Counted from the stretch's first letter, positions 9,116 to 18,128 are shown. The stretch is 64,000 bases of DNA from Vibrio aquaticus (GCF_003970385.1 NZ_RXZH01000001.1:997300-1061299); one strand, 5' to 3'. Program-made: numbers and translations. The notes: generated by a model from the letters alone, not told the origin.

Positions 9116-9241
9116 AGGCATCGGGGGAGGCTTTCCTCCTCTGATTTCAAGCGTTTTCGGATGAAATCTTCTAGATTTAGTGTCAATGTTCGAAGGTCTT
9201 TGATACTTTTAGCTTAGCCAAACAAACTCTATGAGGCCCTA

Positions 9242-10075
9242 GTGAATTCGCCTAAAAATCTATTGGTTCGATTGCGTTCTAATATTGAACCGTTGAGTAA
9301 AAAACTAAGACTAGTCGCGGATTACGTACTAGAGCATGCTCATGAAGTTCAGTTTCAAACTATTACGGAACTTGCTCGTAATACACAAACGAGTGAAGCG
9401 ACGGTCGTACGTTTGTGTCGCGATATGGGATACAAAGGATACTCTGATTTTAGAATGGCTTTGGCTGTCGACTTAAGTCAGACTGCCACTAAAAATAAAG
9501 CGCCTGTTGAAGGGGATATCTGCGATATTTCAGCTCAAAGTGCAGTTGATAGCCTTCAAGACACCGCTAAGCTGATCGACCGTAAATCGTTGGCACGGAT
9601 ATGTGAGTTAATCCATAACGCGCGGTTCATCGGTTGTGTTGGCGTAGGTGCTTCAAGTATTGTTGGGCGTTACTTAGCGTATCGATTGGTACGTATTGGC
9701 AAAAAAGCCATTATGTACGAAGACACCCACTTAGCAGCGATGAGCACAGGCCGAAGCGAGGCAGGAGACATGTGGTTTTCTGTATCAAGCTCAGGTTCTA
9801 CTAAAGAAGTGCTCCATGCTGCAACGCAAGCGCATCGACGAGGGGTTCCTGTTGTGTCGCTTACCAATATTAGTCATAGCCCGCTCTCGGCGATTTCTGA
9901 TGAACTATTAGTTGCAGCAAGACCTGAAGGTCCATTGACCGGTGGTGCTTTTGCTTCAAAGGTAGGGGCGCTACTTTTGGTTGATGCACTGATCAATACA
10001 TTGCTAGACAGTTACCCTGAATATTCTGAATCAGTAATGGAAACTGCAGAGGTCGTTCTTCCTCTGATGAAGTAA
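9242..10075 (+). CDS. nanR: RpiR-family regulator of sialic acid catabolism
   Basis: Protein of 277 residues with an N-terminal RpiR helix-turn-helix (T-Q-T-S-E-A-T-V-V-R-L-C-R-D-M-G near residue 48) and a C-terminal SIS sugar-phosphate domain (G-V-G-A-S-S-I-V near 138 and S-S-S-G-S-T-K-E near 181). In V. vulnificus the orthologue represses nan operons and is released by ManNAc-6-P. The start is GTG at 9242, with GAGG at 9233-9236 five nt upstream. It follows nanA by 126 nt and may be read through or have its own promoter. A paralogue begins at 10377. Confidence 0.92.
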   Translation: MNSPKNLLVRLRSNIEPLSKKLRLVADYVLEHAHEVQFQTITELARNTQTSEATVVRLCRDMGYKGYSDFRMALAVDLSQTATKNKAPVEGDICDISAQSAVDSLQDTAKLIDRKSLARICELIHNARFIGCVGVGASSIVGRYLAYRLVRIGKKAIMYEDTHLAAMSTGRSEAGDMWFSVSSSGSTKEVLHAATQAHRRGVPVVSLTNISHSPLSAISDELLVAARPEGPLTGGAFASKVGALLLVDALINTLLDSYPEYSESVMETAEVVLPLMK

Positions 10076-10105
10076 CTCAATTTATGGATTGAAAATTTCA
10101 CACCC

Positions 10106-10130
10106 AAAGCTCATCAACATGATGAGCTTT
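10106..10130 (+). terminator. Hairpin after nanR, likely terminator
   Basis: An 11-bp perfect stem (AAAGCTCATCA against TGATGAGCTTT) with a 3-nt loop, 30 nt after the nanR stop. The T-tract is short (TTTATATT), so termination may be incomplete. Confidence 0.65.
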
Positions 10131-10329
10131 ATATTCAACCCTAAACTACCAACTTCATTCGGTGGTTGTCATCTATGTTGGTTTCACCTGCAAAACTACC
10201 TATGCTAAACACTCCTCCAATTTAAGTCTTAGATTGCTCAGTGCTGTCTGAAAAACAGAATGCGCAGTTAAGATATGTGCTAATTCTGAAAGAAAGTGAT
10301 TTTGTCTTGTTCATATCGCTGATATAATT

Positions 10330-10357
10330 TTTTCATCAGTAATTAATGTGATGAAAA
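10330..10357. promoter_or_regulatory. Palindromic operator candidate before nanR2
   Basis: A perfect inverted repeat TTTTCATCA (10330-10338) and TGATGAAAA (10349-10357) with a 10-bp A+T-rich spacer, ending 19 bp before the start of the second RpiR regulator. The TTTCA/TGAAA half-sites match the style of RpiR operators. Its position over the ribosome-proximal region suggests autoregulation. The rest of the 300-bp gap holds the nanR terminator and no other gene that I can see. Confidence 0.5.
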
Positions 10358-10376
10358 TAATTTTCTTGAGGGCCAA

Positions 10377-11210
10377 ATGAATAGTATCAGTATCCTTACT
10401 AAGCTAAGAAGCCAGACTGGCTCCCTTAGTCCGAAACAAAGACTGGTAGCTCAGTATGTCTCGGTCAACGCTCAGCAAGTTCAATTTCAGACTATCACAG
10501 AGCTCGCTAAAAGTACGCAAACCAGTGAAGCTACCGTTGTTAGAATGTGTCGTGATTTTGGCTTCAAGGGATATTCGGACTTTCGCATGGCTCTTGCGAA
10601 AGATATATCAGCTTCGACTTCGTCTGATGTAGAGGACAAAAGCGAGAGTGATATATTCACGATGGCAGAAAATGAAGCCGTAAGAGCTATACGCGATACA
10701 CATATATTGATTAATAAAAGCAAGGTTATTAGCGTTTGTAATACTTTTAGTAGCGCTAATAATGTACATATTGTGGGAGTCGGTGCGTCCCAAGTCCTCG
10801 CGCAGTATTTACATTATCGTTTAGTTAGAATAGGCATTTCTACCAATATTTATTCTGATACTCATATGGCTTCTATGCGAGCAATCAAAGCTGGTGAAAA
10901 AGATGTTTGGGTGTTTGTATCGAGTTCGGGGTCCACGAGAGAATTAGTTCATATTGCCCAAATCTTGGAGAGAAAGAGTGTACAGAGTGTTTGTCTCTCA
11001 AATATTAAGATGAGTCCTCTAGCGTCATTATGTACTCAGACTTTAGTTGCTGCTTCACCTGAAAGTCCTTTAACCGGTGGATCTTTATCATCAAAGATCG
11101 GAGTAATGTATATGATCGATGTACTAATGCGAGGGATTTTGGAGCAAAACCCGGAACTCGAACAGGTATTTGAATATACCGCAGATGCAACAATGGCTTT
11201 GATGATTTAA
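10377..11210 (+). CDS. Second RpiR-family regulator (NanR paralogue)
   Basis: 277 residues, the same length as NanR and colinear with it. The recognition helix region T-Q-T-S-E-A-T-V-V-R-M-C-R-D-F-G is nearly identical to that of NanR. The SIS motifs G-V-G-A-S-Q-V-L and S-S-S-G-S-T-R-E are kept, but the linker at 75-115 differs. The DNA-binding helix therefore probably reads a similar operator, and cross-regulation of both nan loci is likely. Codon use is more A+T-rich than in nanR. It stands alone, with a palindrome before it and a strong terminator after it. The ligand could be ManNAc-6-P or a modified form. Confidence 0.88.
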   Translation: MNSISILTKLRSQTGSLSPKQRLVAQYVSVNAQQVQFQTITELAKSTQTSEATVVRMCRDFGFKGYSDFRMALAKDISASTSSDVEDKSESDIFTMAENEAVRAIRDTHILINKSKVISVCNTFSSANNVHIVGVGASQVLAQYLHYRLVRIGISTNIYSDTHMASMRAIKAGEKDVWVFVSSSGSTRELVHIAQILERKSVQSVCLSNIKMSPLASLCTQTLVAASPESPLTGGSLSSKIGVMYMIDVLMRGILEQNPELEQVFEYTADATMALMI

Positions 11211-11240
11211 GTTACGTTGCTAAGTACAAAATGTATGAGG

Positions 11241-11275
11241 AAGGACTTTATGGTATGAATAAAGTCCTTTTAATT
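11241..11275 (+). terminator. Intrinsic terminator after nanR2
   Basis: An 11-bp stem (AAGGACTTTAT 11241-11251 with ATAAAGTCCTT 11259-11269), a 7-nt loop and a T-rich tail. It separates nanR2 from the convergent MFS gene. Confidence 0.85.
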
Positions 11276-12443
11276 ATTGTCGTCGAAAATTATTGCAGTG
11301 TCGAGTTGTACTACGACTTACTAATAATAAAGGAATGATTAAGATGGCAGTCAATATTATAACTGTCAAATTTATACTGTAGTAATGATAAATAATGCCA
11401 ATTAGAGCATTAATTAACGCAGCAACTATGTTGGATAAAAATAGCAAAGAGTACACTTGACTAAAGTTATCTAAACCCCAATACTCGCGAGAGGCATTAG
11501 CATAAAGGACTAGGACTCCACCATAATTAAATCCTGTTAACCCTGCTATAATTACTGCGCTATATTGCCATTGGCTCATTTGAAATAGGACGAAAACTCC
11601 TAAAGCCTGTATTAATAAGTTTGCTCTGATGCAGTGTAATATATTTAACTTATCACTTAACGCTCCCCAAGATAATCTACCAATAGCATTGAAAGCGGCG
11701 AATATTGCTATGAGTGAAGCAGTTGTAGGAACAAAATGTTCAGATAGAGTAATTAGCTTACTGTTTACAAAAAAGCCAACTGCGAGCCCTGACGTCATAG
11801 CTCCAAAAAGTGTCTGAAAATATCTATTTTTAAGTACCTCCCCATAACTAGAAGGTGGCCGACAACGTATACTTGGCTTTTGTTTATGCAGGACCATGTT
11901 CATTGCTGGAAATAACCCTATTCCAAGATACGAAACGCCAATGACCGCAAGAACGGTATTTGGTAGCCAATTGAACGAAGTCATCATAATATCTGCAGTT
12001 TTACTCACAATTGCAGATCCGCTAGCAAATCCAGCCACAGCAATGCCAGTGATCAAACCCGTATGATTGGGGAACCAACTTGTGCCTACCATTATAGGGA
12101 TAAGATAGCAGATCCCAACGCCGATCCCGCCAAGTAGGCCCACACCTAAAATAATCATGTAAATGTTATTCTGGGAAAAATAACAAAGTCCCCACCCGCC
12201 TGAAAATAGGAAGAGTCCAAGTAGAGATGAAGCGCGGGTACCTAATTTTTGAATGATGACACGAGCGAACAACAGCACTACTGGAAACACAATATAAAAG
12301 ATATTGAATGGCATACCTGACATGGTGCTATTTGTCCAACCAAGGGCGATTATGTTCGCGTCAAAAAGGCTCCAAGCGTAGGTGCCGCCTAAACAAGCTT
12401 GCAACAATATAATACTAATTAAAATGAGGGGCTTCATATTCAT
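11274..12443 (-). CDS. MFS transporter, oxalate/formate antiporter-like
   Basis: Membrane protein of 389 residues with about twelve hydrophobic segments. The N-terminal G-G-T-Y-A-W-S-L-F motif after TM1 and the L-I-T-G-I-A-V-A-G-F-A-S-G-S segment in TM5 resemble the OFA group of MFS carriers for small anions. It is the third gene of the leftward nanE2-nanK2 unit, in the position nagA takes in the first locus, and begins 15 nt after the nanK2 stop. Possible roles are uptake of a sialic acid-related anion or export of a product such as sulfate. The substrate cannot be read from sequence. Codon use is A+T-rich. Confidence 0.75.
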   Translation of the reverse strand: MNMKPLILISIILLQACLGGTYAWSLFDANIIALGWTNSTMSGMPFNIFYIVFPVVLLFARVIIQKLGTRASSLLGLFLFSGGWGLCYFSQNNIYMIILGVGLLGGIGVGICYLIPIMVGTSWFPNHTGLITGIAVAGFASGSAIVSKTADIMMTSFNWLPNTVLAVIGVSYLGIGLFPAMNMVLHKQKPSIRCRPPSSYGEVLKNRYFQTLFGAMTSGLAVGFFVNSKLITLSEHFVPTTASLIAIFAAFNAIGRLSWGALSDKLNILHCIRANLLIQALGVFVLFQMSQWQYSAVIIAGLTGFNYGGVLVLYANASREYWGLDNFSQVYSLLFLSNIVAALINALIGIIYHYYSINLTVIILTAILIIPLLLVSRSTTRHCNNFRRQ

Positions 12444-12458
12444 TTTTTTGCGGCCACA

Positions 12459-13325
12459 CTATTTATCCTTCAAGGTATGCGCGGCCAGGTATGCAGCGCC
12501 TAGTAAGCAGGAGTTGTGACCGCCATTAGCAGGCATGATATCTATCTGTGCGAAATCAGGTTTCGATTTTATGTGAGCTTTGACTAAATTGAGGTAGTTT
12601 TCAGCAAGACCGATACCACCTCCAATTACTATGGCCTCTAAGTTTAAGGATACTTTTAAATTGGCACAAAGCGCAGCGATGGCTTTGGCACTATGATTGA
12701 TGATTGAATATGCTCTAGAATCAGTCTCTGCTAATTTGAAGAGCTCTACATTGGTTATATCGGGATCAATTTCTTCATTAGCTCGTTTTAGGACAGCTGT
12801 TCCAGAGGCAATGGCTTCGACACAACCAGTACGGCCGCACCCACATCGAATAATATCTGAAACTTTTGTATGCCCCACATGACCAGCAATTCCTTCGACC
12901 AGTTTGCCGTTGATGATGATACCTCCCCCAACACCTGTTGATACGGTGAGGTAAGCCATATTTTTAACGTTATCGATAAAGCTGTACTCATACCAAGCGG
13001 CAGCTTGAGCATCATTGATCATGATGGTAGGTAGTTGGGACTTTTGATGAATTACCCTCTGTAGGGGAAACGGGTGTGGAAATCGCAAAGTGTCAGGGTT
13101 GATAGCTGTGATACTTTGCTCTTTAACGAAACCTGTAGTTGATATACCAATCATGTCAGATTGCTTTATCCAATTTGGTTTCACTTTTAGTAAGCAATCA
13201 ACAAAGGTTTCTACATCATTTATTTTAGGGGTTGATATTCGAATAGATTCTTTGAGTTTACCATCGGATACGTACCCGATGGCTACTTTGGTACCCCCAA
13301 TATCAATTGATAATACGTTACTCAT
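12459..13325 (-). CDS. Second N-acetylmannosamine kinase (ROK)
   Basis: 288-residue ROK kinase, a diverged paralogue of the nanK at 3544. It keeps the phosphate loop [10 protein letters not shown], the N-D-A-Q-A-A-A-W catalytic segment, the zinc motif G-H-V-G-H followed by [10 protein letters not shown], and I-G-G-G-I-G near the C-terminus, so it should be active. It overlaps nanE2 by 8 nt. Given the sulfatase in this locus, substrate tolerance may differ, but there is no direct sign of this in the motifs. Confidence 0.92.
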   Translation of the reverse strand: MSNVLSIDIGGTKVAIGYVSDGKLKESIRISTPKINDVETFVDCLLKVKPNWIKQSDMIGISTTGFVKEQSITAINPDTLRFPHPFPLQRVIHQKSQLPTIMINDAQAAAWYEYSFIDNVKNMAYLTVSTGVGGGIIINGKLVEGIAGHVGHTKVSDIIRCGCGRTGCVEAIASGTAVLKRANEEIDPDITNVELFKLAETDSRAYSIINHSAKAIAALCANLKVSLNLEAIVIGGGIGLAENYLNLVKAHIKSKPDFAQIDIMPANGGHNSCLLGAAYLAAHTLKDK

Positions 13326-14010
13326 CTCTGTATGCCTTTTGTGTTGCAGAGTTGAACCAATCGATCATGATTTCCAAGCGAGTTAAAGCGGTGCCTACAG
13401 TTACTGCAGTCGCGCCATGCTTTATAGCTTCAGCTGCCAATTCAGGCGTGTTAAATCGACCTTCCGCCATAACTATCTTTCCAAATTTGGTGAATTCCCG
13501 AATCAACGGAAAGTCGGGTTCTTCAGGTGTTTGCTTAGTTGTATAGCCCGAGAGAGTAGTGCCAATGATATCTACGTTAGTTTCGTTGGCCCACAGACCA
13601 TCCTCGAGCGAAGAACAATCAGCCATAGAGAAGCATTCACTTTGCTTAATGCGTTTCAGTATTTCATCTCGTGTCACAGGACGAGGACGAGAAGTAGCAT
13701 CAAAAGCAATGACAGTAGCTCCAGCTTTGATCAGAGCATCTACATCTGAGATATAGGGGGTTATACGTACCTCAGAGCCCGTTATGTCACGTTTGATTAG
13801 ACCGATGACAGGGATTGAGACTGCATTGGAGACGGCATCAACGTTCTGAACCCCTTCAATTCGCAAAGCTCTAGCTCCAGCATTCTCTGCCGCTTTCGCC
13901 ATAGCAACAATGGAAACAGGGTTATCGAGAGGACTTCCTGGAACGGGTTGGATTGAAACAACAGTTTGCCCGCTAAGAATAATATTTAGTTCATTTATGC
14001 ATGTCGTCAT
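13318..14010 (-). CDS. Second N-acetylmannosamine-6-phosphate epimerase
   Basis: 230-residue NanE paralogue. Hallmarks are [50 protein letters not shown] and [10 protein letters not shown]. The start ATG at 14010 gives 13 residues before G-Q-T-V-V-S. It is the first gene of the leftward nanE2-nanK2-MFS unit and diverges from nanA2. Its product, GlcNAc-6-P, would need the NagA encoded at 2407-3540. Confidence 0.93.
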   Translation of the reverse strand: MTTCINELNIILSGQTVVSIQPVPGSPLDNPVSIVAMAKAAENAGARALRIEGVQNVDAVSNAVSIPVIGLIKRDITGSEVRITPYISDVDALIKAGATVIAFDATSRPRPVTRDEILKRIKQSECFSMADCSSLEDGLWANETNVDIIGTTLSGYTTKQTPEEPDFPLIREFTKFGKIVMAEGRFNTPELAAEAIKHGATAVTVGTALTRLEIMIDWFNSATQKAYRDE

Positions 14011-14244
14011 ACTCTAGGTTACCTACTTTTTGGAGTAATTTTTCTTAATATACATTCCAACGAAAAAAAATTCCATTAATGTGTGGCGTATAAGCTCTGC
14101 TATGGAATTCTGCCATTCATTTTCAGGGTCTTGTAGGTAAGTCCTTAAAATTCAATGGTTTATTTTAATTTACCTGGCAAGGAAGTCGCTCGTATGGTAA
14201 GTGAGTGAAGGTAATAAATAAGATGGAAATATAAATTCTGGTTA

Positions 14245-14260
14245 TGTTGTATAAATCACA
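14245..14260. promoter_or_regulatory. Candidate CRP site in nanE2-nanA2 intergenic region
   Basis: TGTTGTATAAATCACA matches 8 of 10 conserved CRP positions, with a perfect TCACA half, 88 bp before nanA2. It mirrors the site at 5208-5223 in the first locus. The remainder of the 338-bp gap is A+T-rich and holds no gene that I can see. Confidence 0.42.
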
Positions 14261-14289
14261 GTCTCCACAAATGCTCATTGAAGAGATTT

Positions 14290-14306
14290 TTTTTTTCATA
14301 CAAGAT
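14290..14306. promoter_or_regulatory. T-tract motif shared with the siaP promoter
   Basis: TTTTTTTCA-n-ACAA-n-AT is found here, 42 bp before nanA2, and at 5282-5298, 57 bp before siaP. It contains a TTTCA half-site. A TGAAA lies at 14332-14336. It is a candidate operator for one or both RpiR regulators, by comparison of the two loci only. Confidence 0.38.
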
Positions 14307-14348
14307 TGTGGAGTAAATTTTTAAAATTAATTGAAATGTGAGTAATTC

Positions 14349-15236
14349 ATGGAAAAATTGACAGGACTGATCGCCGCTCCCCATACACCTTTCGCAAAGG
14401 ATGGGAGTGTAAATTTACAAGTGATTGACCAAATCGCAGAACTACTTGTTACGCAAGGTGTGAAAGGGGCGTATATCTGCGGTACTACGGGCGAGGGGAT
14501 TCAATGCTCTGTTGAAGAGCGTAAACAAATTGCAGAGCGTTGGGTTCAGGCTTCAAAGAATCGCCTGGCTCTCATCGTTCATACGGGCTCACTTAGCATT
14601 GTTGATACATTAGATCTAACAAAGCATGCAGAAACACTTGATATTCATGCTACCTCTGTTATTGGCCCATGCTTCTTTAAGCCTGAAAGTGTGGATGATT
14701 TGGTGAGTTACTGTGCAACTGTGGCCGCTGCGGCGCCTAGTAAGGGTTTTTATTATTACCATTCAGGAATGTCAGGTGTAACCCTCGATTTAGAACAATT
14801 CCTTATCAAAGCCGATAAGTGCATCCCAAATCTAATCGGTGCGAAGTTCAATAGTTCAGACCTTTATGAATATCAACGTTGCTTACGTGTACTAGATGGC
14901 AAATTCGATCTCCCATTTGGTGTAGATGAATTCTTACCTGCGGGTTTAGCGATTGGTGCAACTGGTGCAGTCGGGAGTACTTATAACTACGCAGCGCCAC
15001 TGTACTTAGAGATCATTAAAGCTCAAGAAGAAGGAAATAAAGAACGTGTTATTGAGTTGATGGATAAGGTTATAGCAATCATTCGTATCCTAGTGCAATA
15101 CGGTGGAGTTGCTGCGGGTAAAGCTGCAATGCAGTTACACGGAATTGATGTTGGGGACCCTCGAACGCCTATTTCAGCCCTAAGTGAAGAGTTGAAACAA
15201 GAAGTCATTAAAAAGTTTCAATCTATAGGATTATGA
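14349..15236 (+). CDS. Second N-acetylneuraminate lyase
   Basis: 295-residue paralogue of NanA with the same active-site segments: G-T-T-G-E-G-I-Q-C-S, F-Y-Y-Y-H-S-G-M-S-G-V and the Schiff-base Lys in I-G-A-K-F-N-S-S. It leads the rightward operon nanA2-siaQ2-siaM2-siaP2-sulfatase, whereas nanA is fourth in the first locus. The very high similarity to NanA, despite A+T-richer codons, suggests a recent common origin or selection for the same reaction. A partial terminator-like hairpin separates it from siaQ2. Confidence 0.94.
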   Translation: MEKLTGLIAAPHTPFAKDGSVNLQVIDQIAELLVTQGVKGAYICGTTGEGIQCSVEERKQIAERWVQASKNRLALIVHTGSLSIVDTLDLTKHAETLDIHATSVIGPCFFKPESVDDLVSYCATVAAAAPSKGFYYYHSGMSGVTLDLEQFLIKADKCIPNLIGAKFNSSDLYEYQRCLRVLDGKFDLPFGVDEFLPAGLAIGATGAVGSTYNYAAPLYLEIIKAQEEGNKERVIELMDKVIAIIRILVQYGGVAAGKAAMQLHGIDVGDPRTPISALSEELKQEVIKKFQSIGL

Positions 15237-15251
15237 TCGTGAAATAAATAG

Positions 15252-15300
15252 AACTGATGGCATATATTGCTTTTACTACTGTATGTCAGTTTTATTTTTT
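15252..15300 (+). terminator. Possible attenuator between nanA2 and siaQ2
   Basis: AACTGA and CATA on the left pair with TATG and TCAGTT on the right, with a 3-nt bulge and a loop of about 18 nt, followed by TTATTTTTT. This is a weak stem with a good T-tract, so partial termination is plausible. Confidence 0.4.
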
Positions 15301-15342
15301 ATATATGTTCAGTGATTAAGTTACTAATTGGCGAATTAGATA

Positions 15343-15816
15343 ATGAAAAAGAGAATATTATATTTTTTGAACAATGCGGAAGAGTTGATAGGAGCTAGCG
15401 TTTTTACGCTAATGTTCATGACTCTAGTCCTGCAAATTGTATTTAGGCAAGTTTTTGATAATCCGTTAGTTTGGTCTGAAGAGTTATCGATGATGCTATT
15501 TGTTTATGTAGCACTCCTTGGTGTTTCCAGTGAAATTAAGGACGATGGACATGTGGGTATCGACTTGATTAGTGGGAAGCTCTCACCAGTATTAATGAAA
15601 GTGGTTGCCTTTACCATTAGTGTTTGTACGCTACTGTGCCTTGTTGTTTTCTTACTTGTTGGAATTGAATTAACAGAGCGAAAGGCAGTTATAGAGATGG
15701 TTGGATTAGGTATCTCTTCTGGATATTTATATGGCGCTCTACCTGTTCTATCTATATTGATGTTGTTTAGATTTTTTCAACGTCTATACATTAATTTAAA
15801 GAAGAAAGGAGGGTAA
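15343..15816 (+). CDS. Second TRAP small permease (SiaQ-like)
   Basis: 157-residue DctQ protein with four hydrophobic segments. P-L-V-W-S-E-E-L-S-M-M-L-F matches the family core and G-H-V-G-I-D-L follows it. It is only moderately similar to SiaQ of the first locus. It lies 1 nt before siaM2, with GGAGG at the junction, so the two membrane subunits are coupled. It would work with SiaM2 and SiaP2. Confidence 0.9.
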   Translation: MKKRILYFLNNAEELIGASVFTLMFMTLVLQIVFRQVFDNPLVWSEELSMMLFVYVALLGVSSEIKDDGHVGIDLISGKLSPVLMKVVAFTISVCTLLCLVVFLLVGIELTERKAVIEMVGLGISSGYLYGALPVLSILMLFRFFQRLYINLKKKGG

Positions 15817-15817
15817 A

Positions 15818-17098
15818 ATGGAAATAGCAATGATGATTTCTGTATGGCTATTTACATTAGCAATCGGATTACCTGTCGGTTTCTCATTGATCATTGGTTC
15901 TTTGACTTACTTTTTTGTAAGTGATCAATTAATGCTCATTGCTTTCTCCGGCTTTAAATTTATCGAAGGTCTTAACTCATTCAGCTTACTTGCGGTTCCT
16001 TTCTTTACGTTAACAGGTAAGTTAATGAATAGCTCAGGAATCACAGATAGAATTTTTAACTTTTCTAAAGCGATGTTGGGTCATTACACTGGTGGATTGG
16101 GGCACGTAAATATATTTGCTAGTTTGCTTTTTTCAGGGATGTCAGGCTCTGCGCTCGCTGACGCTGGAGGTTTAGGGCAACTTGAAATCAAGACTATGCG
16201 CAAAGCTGGTTACGATGATGACTATAATGGTGGCCTAACGGCGGCATCTTGTATTATAGGCCCGTTGGTTCCACCTAGTATGCCACTCGTCATGTATGGC
16301 ATTGTATCTAATCAATCGATCTCGAAACTGTTCCTCGGCGGCTTTATACCAGGCTTAATAATGGCCATATGTTTAATGTTTATGGCCTATATACTAGCAA
16401 AAAAACGTGGGTATAAGCCTAGCCAAAAAGCATCGCGAACGGAACGTGTCTATCATTTTAAATCAGCATTTTTCGCACTGTTAACTCCTATTATTATTAT
16501 TGGTGGAATTTTCTCTGGTTTATTTACGCCAACAGAGGCGGCAGTTATTGCAACTGTCTATTCGATGGGGTTAGGACTGTTTATATATAAGGAGCTTACA
16601 GTTAAGCAGATTTTCTTGGATTTCATTGGTGCAGTGAAAATATCTGGTGTTGTAGGGCTAATGATTATGGGGGTTGGATTTATTGGGCAAATAATATCTC
16701 GTGAGCAAATAGCGATGGATGTCGGTGTTTTCTTTAGTTCAATTTCTGATGAGCCGATTATTTCTTTGCTTCTAATACTATTGGCACTATTTGTTCTTGG
16801 TATTTTTATTGATTCATTACCGCTTTTGGTTTTAGTCGTTCCGATTTTTGTTCCTGTAGTTATTGCTCTAGGTTTTGATCCAATTTACTTTGGTATACTA
16901 ACTATATTAACGTTAATGATAGGAATATTAACTCCACCAATGGGGACAGCCTTATTTATGGTTTCCAAAGTTGGTGATATACCAGTAGCAACCGTAGTTA
17001 AAGGTGTGATTCCGTTTATTCTTCCTCTGTTTGCAACGTTGGGGATCTTAATTATGTTCCCACAGCTTGTAATGTTTTTACCTGAAATGTTTGGTTAA
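15818..17098 (+). CDS. Second TRAP large permease (SiaM-like)
   Basis: 426-residue DctM protein. It shares the F-S-G-M-S-G-S-A-L-A-D-A-G-G-L-G, A-A-S-C-I-I-G-P-L-V-P-P-S-M-P, F-T-P-T-E-A-A-V-I and L-T-P-P-M-G-T segments with SiaM at 6909 and differs mainly in surface loops and the N-terminus. It is the third gene of the nanA2 operon and is followed 9 nt later by its binding protein, so the gene order is Q-M-P rather than P-Q-M. Confidence 0.92.
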   Translation: MEIAMMISVWLFTLAIGLPVGFSLIIGSLTYFFVSDQLMLIAFSGFKFIEGLNSFSLLAVPFFTLTGKLMNSSGITDRIFNFSKAMLGHYTGGLGHVNIFASLLFSGMSGSALADAGGLGQLEIKTMRKAGYDDDYNGGLTAASCIIGPLVPPSMPLVMYGIVSNQSISKLFLGGFIPGLIMAICLMFMAYILAKKRGYKPSQKASRTERVYHFKSAFFALLTPIIIIGGIFSGLFTPTEAAVIATVYSMGLGLFIYKELTVKQIFLDFIGAVKISGVVGLMIMGVGFIGQIISREQIAMDVGVFFSSISDEPIISLLLILLALFVLGIFIDSLPLLVLVVPIFVPVVIALGFDPIYFGILTILTLMIGILTPPMGTALFMVSKVGDIPVATVVKGVIPFILPLFATLGILIMFPQLVMFLPEMFG

Positions 17099-17107
17099 GG
17101 AAATACC

Positions 17108-18109
17108 ATGAAAAAAGTAAAAATCGCAATATCACTTATTATGTCAAGTCTAATGTCTCTGCCTACTTATGCTTTTTGGGGAAGTAGTAATTCAGATCTT
17201 GAAGAGTTGAAGTTCTCAATGGTTCAAGGTATTCAATCAAATGAGTATAAAGCTGCAAAAATAATGTCTGACTACGTCAATGATAATACAGATGGTAAGT
17301 TGACAATTCGCTTGTATAGCGATGCTCAATTAGGAGATGACCTAGAAACAATGGAACAGATGACAGCAGGGGCTCTTGATCTTGGTTACGTTAACTACGG
17401 TCGTTACAACGTATTTATGCCAGAGCTGACATTGTTACAATATCCATATGTGTTCAAAGATTTCGCTCATATTCAACGTTTCTCAGAAACAGCCTATTTC
17501 CAAGAGAAAAAACAGGAAATTCTTAATAAGTACAAATGGCGTCAACTTTCTCTAGCCTATGGAGGCGCTCGTAACACAACTACCACAGTGAAGGAAATAA
17601 ATTCTGTGGAAGACTTCAAATCACTAAAGATTCGTACACCAAAAGCCAAAGGTAATATGGCTTATGTGAGCGAGCTAGGAGCCTCACCAACTCCGATGGC
17701 ATTTTCAGAAGTCTATTTAGCTCTAAAGACTAACGCAGTTGATGGTCAAGAAAACCCATTATCTATTATCGACTCAGCGAAGTTTTATGAAGTGCAAAAG
17801 AATTTGACTCTGACTAAACACATTACTATTGGCATGAATATTGTGGTAAGTGACATTAGCTGGAATCGCATTCCGGAAGATTACAGAGACATCGTTAAGA
17901 AAGGTGCAGAGCTTGCGGCTCAATATGTGACAGATGCATACATTCGAGATGAGAAAAACTTAATTACTAAGTTTGAAAATGCTGGAATGAAAGTTAGCAA
18001 GCCAGATTTATCTGAATTTGCGGAAGCGTTTGTACCATTAAAAACATCGTATAAAGATAAAGGCGAAGAATACCAAAAAGTTGTAGACGCGGTAAATGAA
18101 TCAAGTTAA
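17108..18109 (+). CDS. Second TRAP binding protein, altered sialic acid pocket
   Basis: 333-residue DctP protein with a signal peptide ending near Y-A-F at residue 23. Aligned by eye with SiaP, both carboxylate-binding arginines remain (G-G-A-R-N-T-T-T and L-K-I-R-T-P-K-A), as does S-P-T-P-M-A-F-S-E-V-Y. However, the acidic pocket residue (Glu in T-Y-A-E-F-G-R of the first SiaP) is Asn in G-Y-V-N-Y-G-R, and S-N-R-P after the first arginine has become T-T-V-K. This fits binding of a related sialic acid with extra negative charge. It is followed by a 12-bp hairpin and then the sulfatase gene. Confidence 0.9.
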   Translation: MKKVKIAISLIMSSLMSLPTYAFWGSSNSDLEELKFSMVQGIQSNEYKAAKIMSDYVNDNTDGKLTIRLYSDAQLGDDLETMEQMTAGALDLGYVNYGRYNVFMPELTLLQYPYVFKDFAHIQRFSETAYFQEKKQEILNKYKWRQLSLAYGGARNTTTTVKEINSVEDFKSLKIRTPKAKGNMAYVSELGASPTPMAFSEVYLALKTNAVDGQENPLSIIDSAKFYEVQKNLTLTKHITIGMNIVVSDISWNRIPEDYRDIVKKGAELAAQYVTDAYIRDEKNLITKFENAGMKVSKPDLSEFAEAFVPLKTSYKDKGEEYQKVVDAVNESS

Positions 18110-18128
18110 CTGACATTTTATATTCTAT

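Noticed and set aside
14349..15236. Assigning nanA2 to dihydrodipicolinate synthase
   Set aside because: The Y-Y-Y-H-S-G-M-S-G and neighbouring motifs match NanA, and the operon context is sialic acid.
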